Below, piece after piece: positions 25,587 through 32,665 of a DNA stretch of 36,838 nucleotides. The notes below the pieces were generated by a model. That model had not been told where the DNA came from, ran no database searches, and saw only the letters and a list, made by a program, of their open reading frames with translations. The DNA lies in assembly GCA_012520295.1 (NCBI GenBank), contig JAAYOP010000033.1:1-36838 (forward strand). Direction: 5' to 3'. Source of the stretch: Clostridiales bacterium. Lineage in GTDB: Bacteria; Bacillota; Clostridia; Oscillospirales; Oscillospiraceae. Both the position numbers and the translations under genes were made by a program. Numbering within the stretch: the stretch's first letter is position 1; each line of letters begins with the position of its first letter.

Positions 25587-26898
25587 AGGCACAATCAGAT
25601 TGCAATGGCTGATAAATCTCATACTGTCCGCATTTTTTGCACTTGCGGTCTTAATAGCCTTTGAGCGACTGCTTTTGAGGGATGTGGCATGGTACAGCTA
25701 TGTATCTGGGAGCTGGCCCATGCTCCTGTGCTTTCCTCTTGGAATAGCGGGAAGCAAAAACAGGATATTAAAGTATATTCTCCTTACCCTTTCTTCCGTA
25801 TGCGTGTGCCTATATATCTCCACGCTGCTGCCCCGGGGAACGGCATACAGCATAGTATTTCTGATGGCAGTATTCGCCATGTCCGTTTTTATATACATAA
25901 TGGGTACAAAGTATAATGAGGTTTTTCCCTCAATGCTCACGGTGGCAATGATACTCATATATATGGTGGAGCTTTTGATATTCAGGTCAGAAAACCCAAA
26001 ACTGCAGGAGCCGCTGAAAATATTCGCTTTCATTTCGTTTGCCATTGGGCTTTTCAATTTTAACAGCCTTAATCTGCTGGCAGGGGTACATAATGCAAAG
26101 GGTGGAACCTCAATGCCGGTTCCGGTTGGGGTGAGACGGAAGAACCTGATTTTGCTGATTGCTTTTTTTGCCGTATCGCTTCTTTTGGGCAGCCTGCTTC
26201 CTGTGGGCGCTTCGATTGTATATGTTCTCCGGAAAATTCTATCGGGGATATGGATGTTCCTTATGTTTGTAGGAGGGATTGGCGATGCGAAAAAACCAAG
26301 ACCGGAGCCTGTTCCTGAGGAAACCAGGGCACCGGATATTATCAATATTGATGTGCCGGTTAATAAATTTGCCAATGTATTTGTAGTCACATTCATTATA
26401 ATTCTGATTGTCTTATGTCTGATTATCCTCTGGTTTGTATTCACCGGCGGTGCCGAGGGTTTTAAAAGAAAGCTCAAATCCCTGAAAGATCGACTCGACA
26501 AAGGCCAGATGGACCAGGATTATGAAGAGAATGTGGAAAGAATATTCAGTCTAAGGGATTTGTTGAAAAAGAGAAGACGCAGCCTGAGCGGTTTTTTCGG
26601 GAGGCTTTTCAAGAGGCAGGAAAGATTTGAGGATATGCCGGATAACCGAATGAAGGTTCGTTTTGCTTATAAGCTGCTTCTGAAAAAAAGCGGCGTCCCG
26701 AAAGCAGGAACTCCGCTTACTCCCATGGAAATCGGAAGCACTCTGGATCCGGAAAGCCTTAAAAGGCTGGCGCAGGATTACAGCGAGGCAAGATATAATG
26801 AAGTGGAGCCTGTGAGCGAAGACGCCGCCAGGAACGCGCGTGCGGCTCTTTCGGATATAAGCAGAATCAGGGAGATAAGGGAAAATGGAGTCAACTGA
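25564..26898 (+). CDS. Multi-pass membrane protein with DUF4129-like C-terminus, lacking a transglutaminase core
   Basis: About 444 residues: six or so membrane helices in the first 235, a Pro/Glu-rich loop (PRPEPVPEETRAP), another helix near 275-295, then a soluble charged tail with VRFAYKLLLKKSGVPKAGTPLTPMEIG, typical of DUF4129. Proteins in this gene position are usually TgpA-like, with a transglutaminase domain between the membrane part and DUF4129; here only a short loop of about 35 residues is found and no Cys-His-Asp triad is visible. The start is uncertain. TTG at 25564 has no clear ribosome binding site; ATT at 25582 and TTG at 25600 lie after GAGGGGGGCGGG. It overlaps both the DUF58 gene and the kinase gene. 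Confidence 0.75.
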   Translation: MRGAGKIKGTIRLQWLINLILSAFFALAVLIAFERLLLRDVAWYSYVSGSWPMLLCFPLGIAGSKNRILKYILLTLSSVCVCLYISTLLPRGTAYSIVFLMAVFAMSVFIYIMGTKYNEVFPSMLTVAMILIYMVELLIFRSENPKLQEPLKIFAFISFAIGLFNFNSLNLLAGVHNAKGGTSMPVPVGVRRKNLILLIAFFAVSLLLGSLLPVGASIVYVLRKILSGIWMFLMFVGGIGDAKKPRPEPVPEETRAPDIINIDVPVNKFANVFVVTFIIILIVLCLIILWFVFTGGAEGFKRKLKSLKDRLDKGQMDQDYEENVERIFSLRDLLKKRRRSLSGFFGRLFKRQERFEDMPDNRMKVRFAYKLLLKKSGVPKAGTPLTPMEIGSTLDPESLKRLAQDYSEARYNEVEPVSEDAARNARAALSDISRIREIRENGVN

Positions 26899-27790
26899 CA
26901 AATATATCATCGGAGCGGATGTGGGAGGAACCAATATAAGAGTCGGCAGGATGCGCGGCTTTGAGATTGAGGAACTGGTCAAAGTTCCGCTGTCGGATGT
27001 CCTGAGTGGTGATAAGCAGCCGGAAAAGCTGGCTCGCTTTATAGCTGATTATTGCCAGGGGATTTCGGTGGCCGCAGTTGCTGTCGGGCTGCCCGGTACG
27101 TTGGACAGGGATTGCCGGCGGGTCTTAAAAACCCCGAATATCCCCGGGCTTTCAGGGTCGGATTTGAAGAGCATTATGCAGGCATACCTTCAGGTCCCGA
27201 TTTTTTTGGAAAACGACGCAGTAATGCTGCTGTCAGGCGATATTCACAGACTGGAGCTTGACCGGAGAGGTGTTTATTTAGGCTGCTATATAGGAACAGG
27301 ACTGGGAAGCGCTTTGTATATAAACGGTGCCGTGCCCAAAGGAGCAAACGGAATTAGTGAAATGGGCCATATGCCGGTGTTTGGGAAAGACGAGCTGTGC
27401 TCCTGCGGAAACAGGGGGTGCGCGGAAAACTATGTATCCGGCCGATATCTTCAGAAGCTAAGATCAGAAAAGTATCCGGACATACATATCTCAGAGATAT
27501 TTACTGCTTTCAGGGGGACCGAAGAGTATTCTGAGTATATTGAAATACTGTCTGTAATTTTGGCTGGCACGGTGAACCTGCTGGATCCGACCGCTGTCAT
27601 AATAGGGGGCGGCGTCGCCTCAATGAAGGGCTTCCCGAAGGAAGAGCTGTTTGAAAGAGTCTGTTTTCATGCCATGAAGCCGGTTCCCGCGAAAAACCTG
27701 AAAATTCTATATTCCCCCGAGAGGGAGGATGCCGGAGTCTTCGGAGCGGCGGTATTCGCCCGGTGTATGCTTGAGACGCACCGGCTATAA
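26885..27790 (+). CDS. ROK family sugar kinase, allose-kinase-like
   Basis: A 301-residue cytoplasmic ROK kinase. The ATP phosphate-binding motif is GADVGGTNIR (Asp12), the catalytic Asp is in LENDA (Asp111), the sugar-contact residues are in SEMGHMP (Glu159, His162), and the zinc site is CSCGNRGC (Cys172, 174, 179) followed by Glu181. The segments GVYLGCYIGTGLGSALYINGA and LLDPTAVIIGGGV are closest, in my memory, to E. coli AlsK (allose kinase) rather than to glucokinases, but sugar specificity cannot be fixed by reading. It overlaps the upstream membrane protein by 14 bases, so it is the last gene of the moxR operon. That is an odd partner for a sugar kinase. Confidence 0.9.
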   Translation: MESTDKYIIGADVGGTNIRVGRMRGFEIEELVKVPLSDVLSGDKQPEKLARFIADYCQGISVAAVAVGLPGTLDRDCRRVLKTPNIPGLSGSDLKSIMQAYLQVPIFLENDAVMLLSGDIHRLELDRRGVYLGCYIGTGLGSALYINGAVPKGANGISEMGHMPVFGKDELCSCGNRGCAENYVSGRYLQKLRSEKYPDIHISEIFTAFRGTEEYSEYIEILSVILAGTVNLLDPTAVIIGGGVASMKGFPKEELFERVCFHAMKPVPAKNLKILYSPEREDAGVFGAAVFARCMLETHRL

Positions 27791-27800
27791 GGCAATAAAC

Positions 27801-27932
27801 AATGCCTAATGAACAAATGGATTTACCAGACGCATTTGCAAAAAGAGCAAATTTGAACGTTTCAGATACATTGACTGACCTTATGAATGGATTTGCGGAC
27901 ACACGCCCCAATTTCATTTTGCAGCAGGCATT
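27801..27932. repeat. Short palindromic (MITE-like) repeat, copy 1
   Basis: The element is bounded by AATGCCT (27801-27807) and AGGCATT (27926-27932). Its left end, AATGCCTAATGAACAA, matches 15 of 16 bases at 29956-29971. A 16-base internal block, GAATGGATTTGCGGAC (27885-27900), is exact in reverse complement at 30050-30065. It codes for nothing convincing. Confidence 0.55.
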
Positions 27933-27945
27933 AAAATAAAAAAAG

Positions 27946-27963
27946 GCGCGGTTTGCACCGCGC
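27946..27963 (-). terminator. Terminator of the holB-ricT operon
   Basis: A perfect 7-bp stem pairs GCGCGGT (27946-27952) with ACCGCGC (27957-27963) around TTGC. On the minus strand it is followed by CTTTTTTTATTTT. It sits directly after the ricT stop and may also stop plus-strand transcripts from the kinase. Confidence 0.9.
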
Positions 27964-27965
27964 TC

Positions 27966-28997
27966 TTATCGGTTTCTTTTATCCCGATTATTTTTCCTGC
28001 GTTTTTTATATTTTTTGTTTCTCCTGATGCGCTTCCCGGGTGATCTTTGCATCTCCTCGTTCTTATCGTCTTCTTCAGAGAGGTTCACCTCATGCTCCCA
28101 GGAAACTTCGTGTTCCGGTATCTCAAAATGGATGAGGGCAGCAGGTTCAGGCTCAGGGGGAGGAGGTTCGGGCTCTTTGTATACTCCGTCTATCGTGTAA
28201 CCCAACTGGCTGAGCGGGTATACCTGGAGCAGGGTTTCGTTCGGGTCGTCAAGGCGGACCTTGGCAGTCTGTCGAAGCAGGTCAACTTCAGTAATAATCC
28301 CCCGTCCCATAGGTGTATCGGCAAAGGAATCCGCCTTTGGGGAGTTTTTTATAAGGTACTCATAGGCTTCCTGTTCATATTTCAGGCAACACATGAGTCT
28401 TCCGCAAGCGCCGGAGATTTTTGCGGGATTGAGGGACAAGGATTGTGTTTTAGCCATCTTTACGGATACTGGCTGAAACTCATCCAGAAAAGTGGAGCAA
28501 CAAAAGGGACGGCCGCATATGCCTATGCCGCCCATCATTTTAGCCCCGTCTCTTACGCCTATTTGGCGCAGCTCAATACGTGTGCGGAATATGGATGCTA
28601 AATCCTTTACAAGAGCTCTGAAATCAACTCTCCCATCGGAGGTGAAAAAGAAAAGGATTTTTGTGCCCTCAAAGCTGTGTTCCACGTCAATCAGCTTCAT
28701 ATCAAGCCCATGCTCGAGTATTTTCTGCTGGCAGATTTCAAAGGCCTGTATGTCCTTTTTGCGATTTTCGTCGACAATCCTTTTGTCTTCCTCGGTAGCT
28801 ATGCGGATTACCGGTCTCAGGGGCGGGACAATGCACTCGTCCGGTACTTCATGCACTCCCTTGGTGCACTCCCCGTATTCCAAGCCCTTGGATGTTTCAA
28901 CAATGACCGCCTGGCCTTTGGTGGGAGAGGTACCGGCGGGGTCGAAATAATACACTTTTCCGCGGTTTCTGAAACGTATATTTACTACTTGAGTCAA
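27966..28997 (-). CDS. ricT: PSP1 domain protein RicT (YaaT), with a basic C-terminal tail
   Basis: In Bacillus, RicT (YaaT) forms the RicA-RicF-RicT (Y) complex, which carries iron-sulfur clusters and guides RNase Y-dependent mRNA maturation, sporulation and competence. This protein shows the PSP1 core and the conserved Cys motifs CGRPFCCSTF and CGRLMCCLKY. The best start is TTG at 28997, preceded by AAGAGGATATATA and giving MTQVVNIRFRNRGKVYYFDP (343 residues); an ATG further upstream at 29042 has no site. From about residue 265 the protein adds a Pro/Glu-rich linker, an acidic stretch and a very basic end (about residues 318-343, mostly Arg, Lys and Asn), which could bind RNA. It follows holB as in the Bacillus holB-yaaT order, with a 59-base gap. 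Confidence 0.93.
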   Translation of the reverse strand: MTQVVNIRFRNRGKVYYFDPAGTSPTKGQAVIVETSKGLEYGECTKGVHEVPDECIVPPLRPVIRIATEEDKRIVDENRKKDIQAFEICQQKILEHGLDMKLIDVEHSFEGTKILFFFTSDGRVDFRALVKDLASIFRTRIELRQIGVRDGAKMMGGIGICGRPFCCSTFLDEFQPVSVKMAKTQSLSLNPAKISGACGRLMCCLKYEQEAYEYLIKNSPKADSFADTPMGRGIITEVDLLRQTAKVRLDDPNETLLQVYPLSQLGYTIDGVYKEPEPPPPEPEPAALIHFEIPEHEVSWEHEVNLSEEDDKNEEMQRSPGKRIRRNKKYKKRRKNNRDKRNR

Positions 28998-29056
28998 TAT
29001 ATATCCTCTTTTCAGATTTATTTTAGTTTTCAGTGAGAACAAACCTTCTCACGTTT

Positions 29057-29878
29057 TTAAAATGAATTTAATTTGACGGCGAGCATTCCGGCAATATGTC
29101 CGGCGCCTACATTTACACTGCGCATTGGGGTAAAGGACTGCAGAAGCTCAAGAGCCTTATATATGCGCATGCGCTCCGTTTTATTTTGCTCTGTCTTAAG
29201 TGCCCTTGCGGCGATCATATACAAATTGTCAATAAGGTCGGGAAAATGGTTTTTATCAAGCTTTTCAGCTTTGGATATTTCAGAAATGAGAGATAATTTA
29301 TCTTTTTTTATAAAACAATCGAATATATGACCGGCTATTTCATAAACATTTGAATCTGTGGCTTCATAATTATCGGTACTCTTCCCGGGAACGGCATGAA
29401 GCTCTACACAACGGGAGCGGATAGTGATTAAAAAGCTTCCCGGATTTGTGCCTGTCAGGATGAACGAGCAATAGGAGGGGGGCTCTTCCAGCAGCTTGAG
29501 AAAGGCATTCTGAGCCCTGACATTCATGCTGTCCGCTTGGTATATGATATATACTTTTTTATCAGCCTCATTAGGAAGAACCGATGCATCGCTTATAATC
29601 CAGCGGATCTGATCTACATAGATCTCTCTTTTATCCGGTTGCTTTTCCACGGTTATTATATCTGGATGAATGTTTTTAAATGCTTTCACGCAGTTGCGGC
29701 AATTTCCGCAGGGACGCCCTTGGCTGCCCGTACAAACCATTGTGGCAGCAAGGGAGAGGGCCAGGCCCTCCTTGTCTGAGTTTTCGGGTCCCCATACAAT
29801 ATAGGCGTGGGATAAGGTGCCTCTGGCAGCCGTATCGGCAAGTCTTGTTATTAATTTCTCATTGCCCTGACTTTTCAT
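29057..29878 (-). CDS. holB: DNA polymerase III delta prime subunit
   Basis: About 273 residues from the ATG at 29878 (MKSQGNEKL). In-frame ATG 29905 and TTG 29908 add about 10 residues; none has a strong ribosome binding site. Delta prime is part of the clamp loader that opens the beta clamp on DNA. Support comes from SHAYIVWGPENSDKEGLALS with the degenerate P-loop normal for this subunit, the zinc-binding cysteines in GRPCGNCRNC, DQIRWIISDASVLPNEADKKVY, NAFLKLLEEPPSYCSFIL and the sensor FLITIRSRC. It is first of the holB-ricT pair. Both genes are bracketed by copies of a short palindromic repeat. Confidence 0.94.
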   Translation of the reverse strand: MKSQGNEKLITRLADTAARGTLSHAYIVWGPENSDKEGLALSLAATMVCTGSQGRPCGNCRNCVKAFKNIHPDIITVEKQPDKREIYVDQIRWIISDASVLPNEADKKVYIIYQADSMNVRAQNAFLKLLEEPPSYCSFILTGTNPGSFLITIRSRCVELHAVPGKSTDNYEATDSNVYEIAGHIFDCFIKKDKLSLISEISKAEKLDKNHFPDLIDNLYMIAARALKTEQNKTERMRIYKALELLQSFTPMRSVNVGAGHIAGMLAVKLNSF

Positions 29879-29955
29879 CTTAACATCCAATTCCAAAAAA
29901 CACATCAAATATTCATAACCGTTTCCGTATCCTGGTTGATGGATTTTTTATATTT

Positions 29956-30114
29956 AATGCCTACTGAACAATTCACAAACGCGACAACTGCAATACTTTG
30001 ACAGCGTTTTGAACTGTTCCAGGTGCAACACAATGGATTTGCTGTGTGCGTCCGCAAATCCATTCAGGCAGTCAACCAAATGCATAATGCGAAAGCATTT
30101 GTCCAGCGGACATT
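29956..30114. repeat. Short palindromic (MITE-like) repeat, copy 2
   Basis: The left end AATGCCTACTGAACAA (29956-29971) matches copy 1 at 15 of 16 bases. The right end, read in reverse (30093-30111), resembles the left end of copy 1 at about 14 of 19 bases. In the middle, AATGGATTTGC (30032-30042) and GCAAATCCATT (30054-30064) form a perfect 11-bp stem with an 11-base loop. Confidence 0.55.
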
Positions 30115-30134
30115 ATTAATAAGTGAGTCCAGAA

Positions 30135-30179
30135 AAAATACCTGCACAAGCAGCTATATACTGTCTATGCAGGTATTTT
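30135..30179 (-). terminator. Rho-independent terminator of the zinc-ribbon gene
   Basis: AAAATACCTGCA (30135-30146) pairs perfectly over 12 bp with TGCAGGTATTTT (30168-30179). On the minus strand the stem ends in a run of T residues. It lies 70 bases beyond the stop codon of the zinc-ribbon gene. Confidence 0.75.
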
Positions 30180-30248
30180 ATCATATTTTAAGCTAAATGA
30201 AAACATGAATTTTGCTTTGTAGAAGCAGGGTTCCGACAAAGCGGGGCA

Positions 30249-31004
30249 TTATTTTCCCAAAAAGCCAAAATCGATGGTGTATCCGGGGAAAAGGTTTTCA
30301 AATGCGTCCTTGGCCATGTCGGCAAAGAATATAAGGAATATAAGCGTTGCGATTATTCCCAGAACAACTCCGATTGCAAGTAGCAGCAAATAGGCACGGG
30401 CAAAATTACGCCTGATGATTTTCTTGCATCCGCCCGCTGCCCATATGATGGCCACCGCCAGGCCGATAACCGGTACACACATAAGTATAAACGAAAGAGC
30501 GATATTCCAAGAGCCCATCAGAGCGTACGGGCTGGTAGCGGCAGGGGCGTCGGGCTTGTGCTGTTTATATTGAGGCGGAGTTATGGGCTGCCACTGCTGT
30601 GGACTAGCCGGTTGGGCGGGCTGTTGAGGCGCAGCGGGTGAGGGTTTCTGCGGGCTGGCCGGCGTAGGCGGCACAGGGGTGACTTCAGGCCCGGCAGGCT
30701 TATATTCTGCTGCCGGAGAAGAATTTTCCTTGGGTTCAGTTGAGTAATAGGTACTTCCGGCCGCGGGCTCAATAATCGGTTCCGCAGGTGCCTGAACAGG
30801 TTTCTGCTGAGTCTGCTCTGTTTCCTGAACAGGTGTCTGAGGCTCAGATGGCGTGAATTTGTCTTCTATGGGCTGTTGTGCGGGAGTATTTGAATTGGGC
30901 TCGGTGGTGGATTGGTCAGGCTGAACCGGAGTACCGCATGAGGTACAGAATTTAGAGTTTTCAGGCAGCTTGGAGCCACATTTTACACAGAATTGACTTG
31001 CCAT
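30249..31004 (-). CDS. Zinc-ribbon membrane protein with long Pro/Gln-rich linker
   Basis: 251 residues, start at 31004 behind GGGAGGATATTT. The N-terminus is a double-CXXC zinc ribbon (CVKCGSKLPENSKFCTSCG, residues 6-24). Residues about 25-160 are a low-complexity linker of Pro, Gln, Ala, Thr and Glu. Two hydrophobic stretches follow, about 168-190 (IALSFILMCVPVIGLAVAII) and 205-230 (LLLLAIGVVLGIIATLIFLI). I do not recognise a specific family. Zinc-ribbon membrane proteins of this kind are common in Firmicutes and have no agreed function. It is a single-gene unit with a near-consensus tandem promoter and its own terminator, which suggests steady, strong expression. Confidence 0.8.
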   Translation of the reverse strand: MASQFCVKCGSKLPENSKFCTSCGTPVQPDQSTTEPNSNTPAQQPIEDKFTPSEPQTPVQETEQTQQKPVQAPAEPIIEPAAGSTYYSTEPKENSSPAAEYKPAGPEVTPVPPTPASPQKPSPAAPQQPAQPASPQQWQPITPPQYKQHKPDAPAATSPYALMGSWNIALSFILMCVPVIGLAVAIIWAAGGCKKIIRRNFARAYLLLLAIGVVLGIIATLIFLIFFADMAKDAFENLFPGYTIDFGFLGK

Positions 31005-31047
31005 AAATATCCTCCCTAATCAGCATTAAATTATTAAAAAGGGGCTT

Positions 31048-31092
31048 TTTATATGTCGAAATAATTATATGTCAAGCCATTTTATATGTCAA
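31048..31092 (-). promoter_or_regulatory. Tandem sigma-A promoters of the zinc-ribbon gene
   Basis: On the minus strand TTGACA (31087-31092) and TATAAT (31064-31069) are exactly 17 bases apart, a full consensus promoter. A second one overlaps it: TTGACA (31070-31075), 16 bases, TATAAA (31048-31053). Both arise from three spaced copies of TTATATGTC on the plus strand, at 31049, 31065 and 31082. The inner -10 box lies about 45 bases before the start codon. Confidence 0.8.
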
Positions 31093-31255
31093 TCAAATAA
31101 ATTCCATGTAAATTTATTGAAGCCGGACGAAGCTGTGTATCGTATATCGTGTAATGTTCTCTGTAGGAGAAATTACAAATATTTCAACGAAACATTGGCT
31201 CTGAAAACAGCGTCAGGTATTATTATGTGCGTAAGCTTATTAGTATATCCGCTGA
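31093..31255. other. Middle of the divergent spacer between zinc-ribbon and Nudix genes
   Basis: The whole divergent spacer is 322 bases (31005-31326). Apart from the two promoter regions listed separately, nothing with gene-like or RNA-like features was seen in this central part. Confidence 0.3.
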
Positions 31256-31284
31256 TTGCAATTAAATGTGCGCTGTGCTAAAAT
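31256..31284 (+). promoter_or_regulatory. Putative sigma-A promoter of the Nudix gene
   Basis: TTGCAA (31256-31261) and TAAAAT (31279-31284) are 17 bases apart, 42 bases before the Nudix start. It may also serve the walR operon by read-through. Confidence 0.5.
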
Positions 31285-31326
31285 AAATCAGATTGAAATG
31301 TATTGGAAATTTGATGAGGTAAACGG

Positions 31327-31869
31327 ATGTCATTTTATGAAAAGCCTGTATGCAGGAAGGTTTTGTATGAAGGTATTATCGTCAATGTCCGAAGGGATGT
31401 GGCCGAGCTTTGCAGCGGCAAGCAGGTTTATAGGGAGGTCGTCGAGCATCCCGGAGGTGTTGTGATACTGCCGGTGGACGACAAGCTGAATGCGTATATG
31501 GTCAGGCAATTTCGATACCCATTTATGAAGGAGCTGCTTGAAGCTCCTGCGGGAAAGCTTGAGAAAAACGAGAAGCCGCTGGACTGTGCAATCAGGGAAC
31601 TGAAGGAAGAGACGGGATTGACGGCACGTTCAATAGTTGATATGGGAGAGATATACACATCGCCGGGGTTCTGTGAGGAGGTATTGTATTTATATCTGGC
31701 GACTGGACTTTGTGAGGGCGATATGTGTCTGGACGAGGATGAATTTTTAAGTGTCGAAAAATGGCCGCTGGACGATCTGATTGAGCAGGTTGAACAGGGG
31801 CTGATATGCGACGCGAAAACGGTTGCGGTGCTCTTTAAAGCGAGGGAATTTCTGTTAAAGCAAAATTGA
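31327..31869 (+). CDS. nudF: Nudix hydrolase, ADP-ribose pyrophosphatase type
   Basis: A 180-residue cytoplasmic enzyme that probably cleaves ADP-ribose to AMP and ribose 5-phosphate. The Nudix box is perfect (G-x5-E-x7-REUXEEXGU) across residues 76-98, ending in RELKEETGL. The preceding RQFRYPFMKELLEAPAGKLE and the following GEIYTSPGFCEEVLYLYLA segments are those of the NudF/ADPRase group. The start at 31327 has GAGGT upstream. It lies 64 bases before walR on the same strand. Confidence 0.92.
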   Translation: MSFYEKPVCRKVLYEGIIVNVRRDVAELCSGKQVYREVVEHPGGVVILPVDDKLNAYMVRQFRYPFMKELLEAPAGKLEKNEKPLDCAIRELKEETGLTARSIVDMGEIYTSPGFCEEVLYLYLATGLCEGDMCLDEDEFLSVEKWPLDDLIEQVEQGLICDAKTVAVLFKAREFLLKQN

Positions 31870-31933
31870 AAATAACTTCCGCAATGAGTATTGAGTGGTC
31901 ACCGATGAGACCTGAAAAAAGGGAGGCAATTTT

Positions 31934-32638
31934 GTGAAAAGAACCGTTCTGGTAGTGGATGACGAAAAAAACATTGTTGATATACTTAAATACAATCTGG
32001 AAAAAGAAGGCTATGATGTGCTGTGTGCATACGACGGAAAGGAGGGGCTGGACTCGGCCCTGAACAAGCAGCCGGACCTTATTTTACTGGATGTTATGCT
32101 GCCCTACATAAACGGCTTTGACGTATGCACCGAGATCAGGAAGAAGGATAAGCTGACTCCCATAATAATGTTAACGGCGCGGGAGGAAGAGACGGATAAG
32201 GTTTTAGGACTTGATTTGGGAGCAGATGACTACATAGTTAAGCCTTTTCGCATAAAGGAGCTTTTGGCGAGGGTAAAGGCAAACATAAGACGCATGTCCC
32301 ATATGAATGAAGCGCCGGCAGAGGATGACCAGGAGATCATAAAAGTAGGCAGCCTGATTGTAGACATAAGCAAAATGAGAGTTTTTAAAAAAGGGAAGCC
32401 GGTAGACCTGTCACAGAGAGAATATGACCTTGTAAAGTATATGGCAAAGGCACCGGGAAAAGTGTTTGTCAGAGAAGAGCTTATGACCGAGGTATGGAAT
32501 TACGATTATTTCGGTGACGTCAGGTTGGTGGATACGGCGATGAGAAGGCTCAGAAAGAAGCTTGAGGACGACCCGGCCAACCCGGAGTATATTATAACTA
32601 AGTACGGTGGAGGATACTACCTGAACGCGAATACCTAG
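31934..32638 (+). CDS. walR: Response regulator WalR (OmpR/PhoB family)
   Basis: A 234-residue DNA-binding regulator. The receiver domain has acidic residues D9/D10, phosphoacceptor Asp53 in LLDVMLPYING, Thr81 and Lys103 in ADDYIVKPF. The C-terminal winged helix carries VDLSQREYDLVKYMAKAPGK and VDTAMRRLRKKLEDDP, followed by YGGGYYL. The start is GTG at 31934 after GGGAGG. With the following kinase, YycH and YycI genes this is the WalRK (YycFG) system that controls cell-wall hydrolases; the gene order, more than the regulator alone, supports the name. Confidence 0.92.
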   Translation: MKRTVLVVDDEKNIVDILKYNLEKEGYDVLCAYDGKEGLDSALNKQPDLILLDVMLPYINGFDVCTEIRKKDKLTPIIMLTAREEETDKVLGLDLGADDYIVKPFRIKELLARVKANIRRMSHMNEAPAEDDQEIIKVGSLIVDISKMRVFKKGKPVDLSQREYDLVKYMAKAPGKVFVREELMTEVWNYDYFGDVRLVDTAMRRLRKKLEDDPANPEYIITKYGGGYYLNANT

Positions 32639-32665
32639 AGACAGGGATACAATGCGCCGGAAGAG

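Larger units (their letters stand above)
29879..30248. other. Spacer between holB and the zinc-ribbon gene
   Basis: About 370 bases without a plausible gene. It holds repeat copy 2 (29956-30114), the terminator of the zinc-ribbon gene (30135-30179) and presumably the holB promoter. An AATATAAAA-type -10 candidate lies near 29945-29957 on the minus strand, at the edge of the repeat, so the repeat may influence holB expression. That last point is inference. Confidence 0.4.

Noticed and set aside
25698-26501. Long open frame on the minus strand inside the DUF4129-like gene
   Set aside because: It is antisense to a well-supported membrane protein, has composition typical of a shadow frame and no family motif.
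31049-31090. Three evenly spaced TTATATGTC repeats as a CRISPR remnant
   Set aside because: Units of 9 bases with 7-8 base gaps are far too short, no cas gene is near, and they make perfect promoter elements on the other strand.
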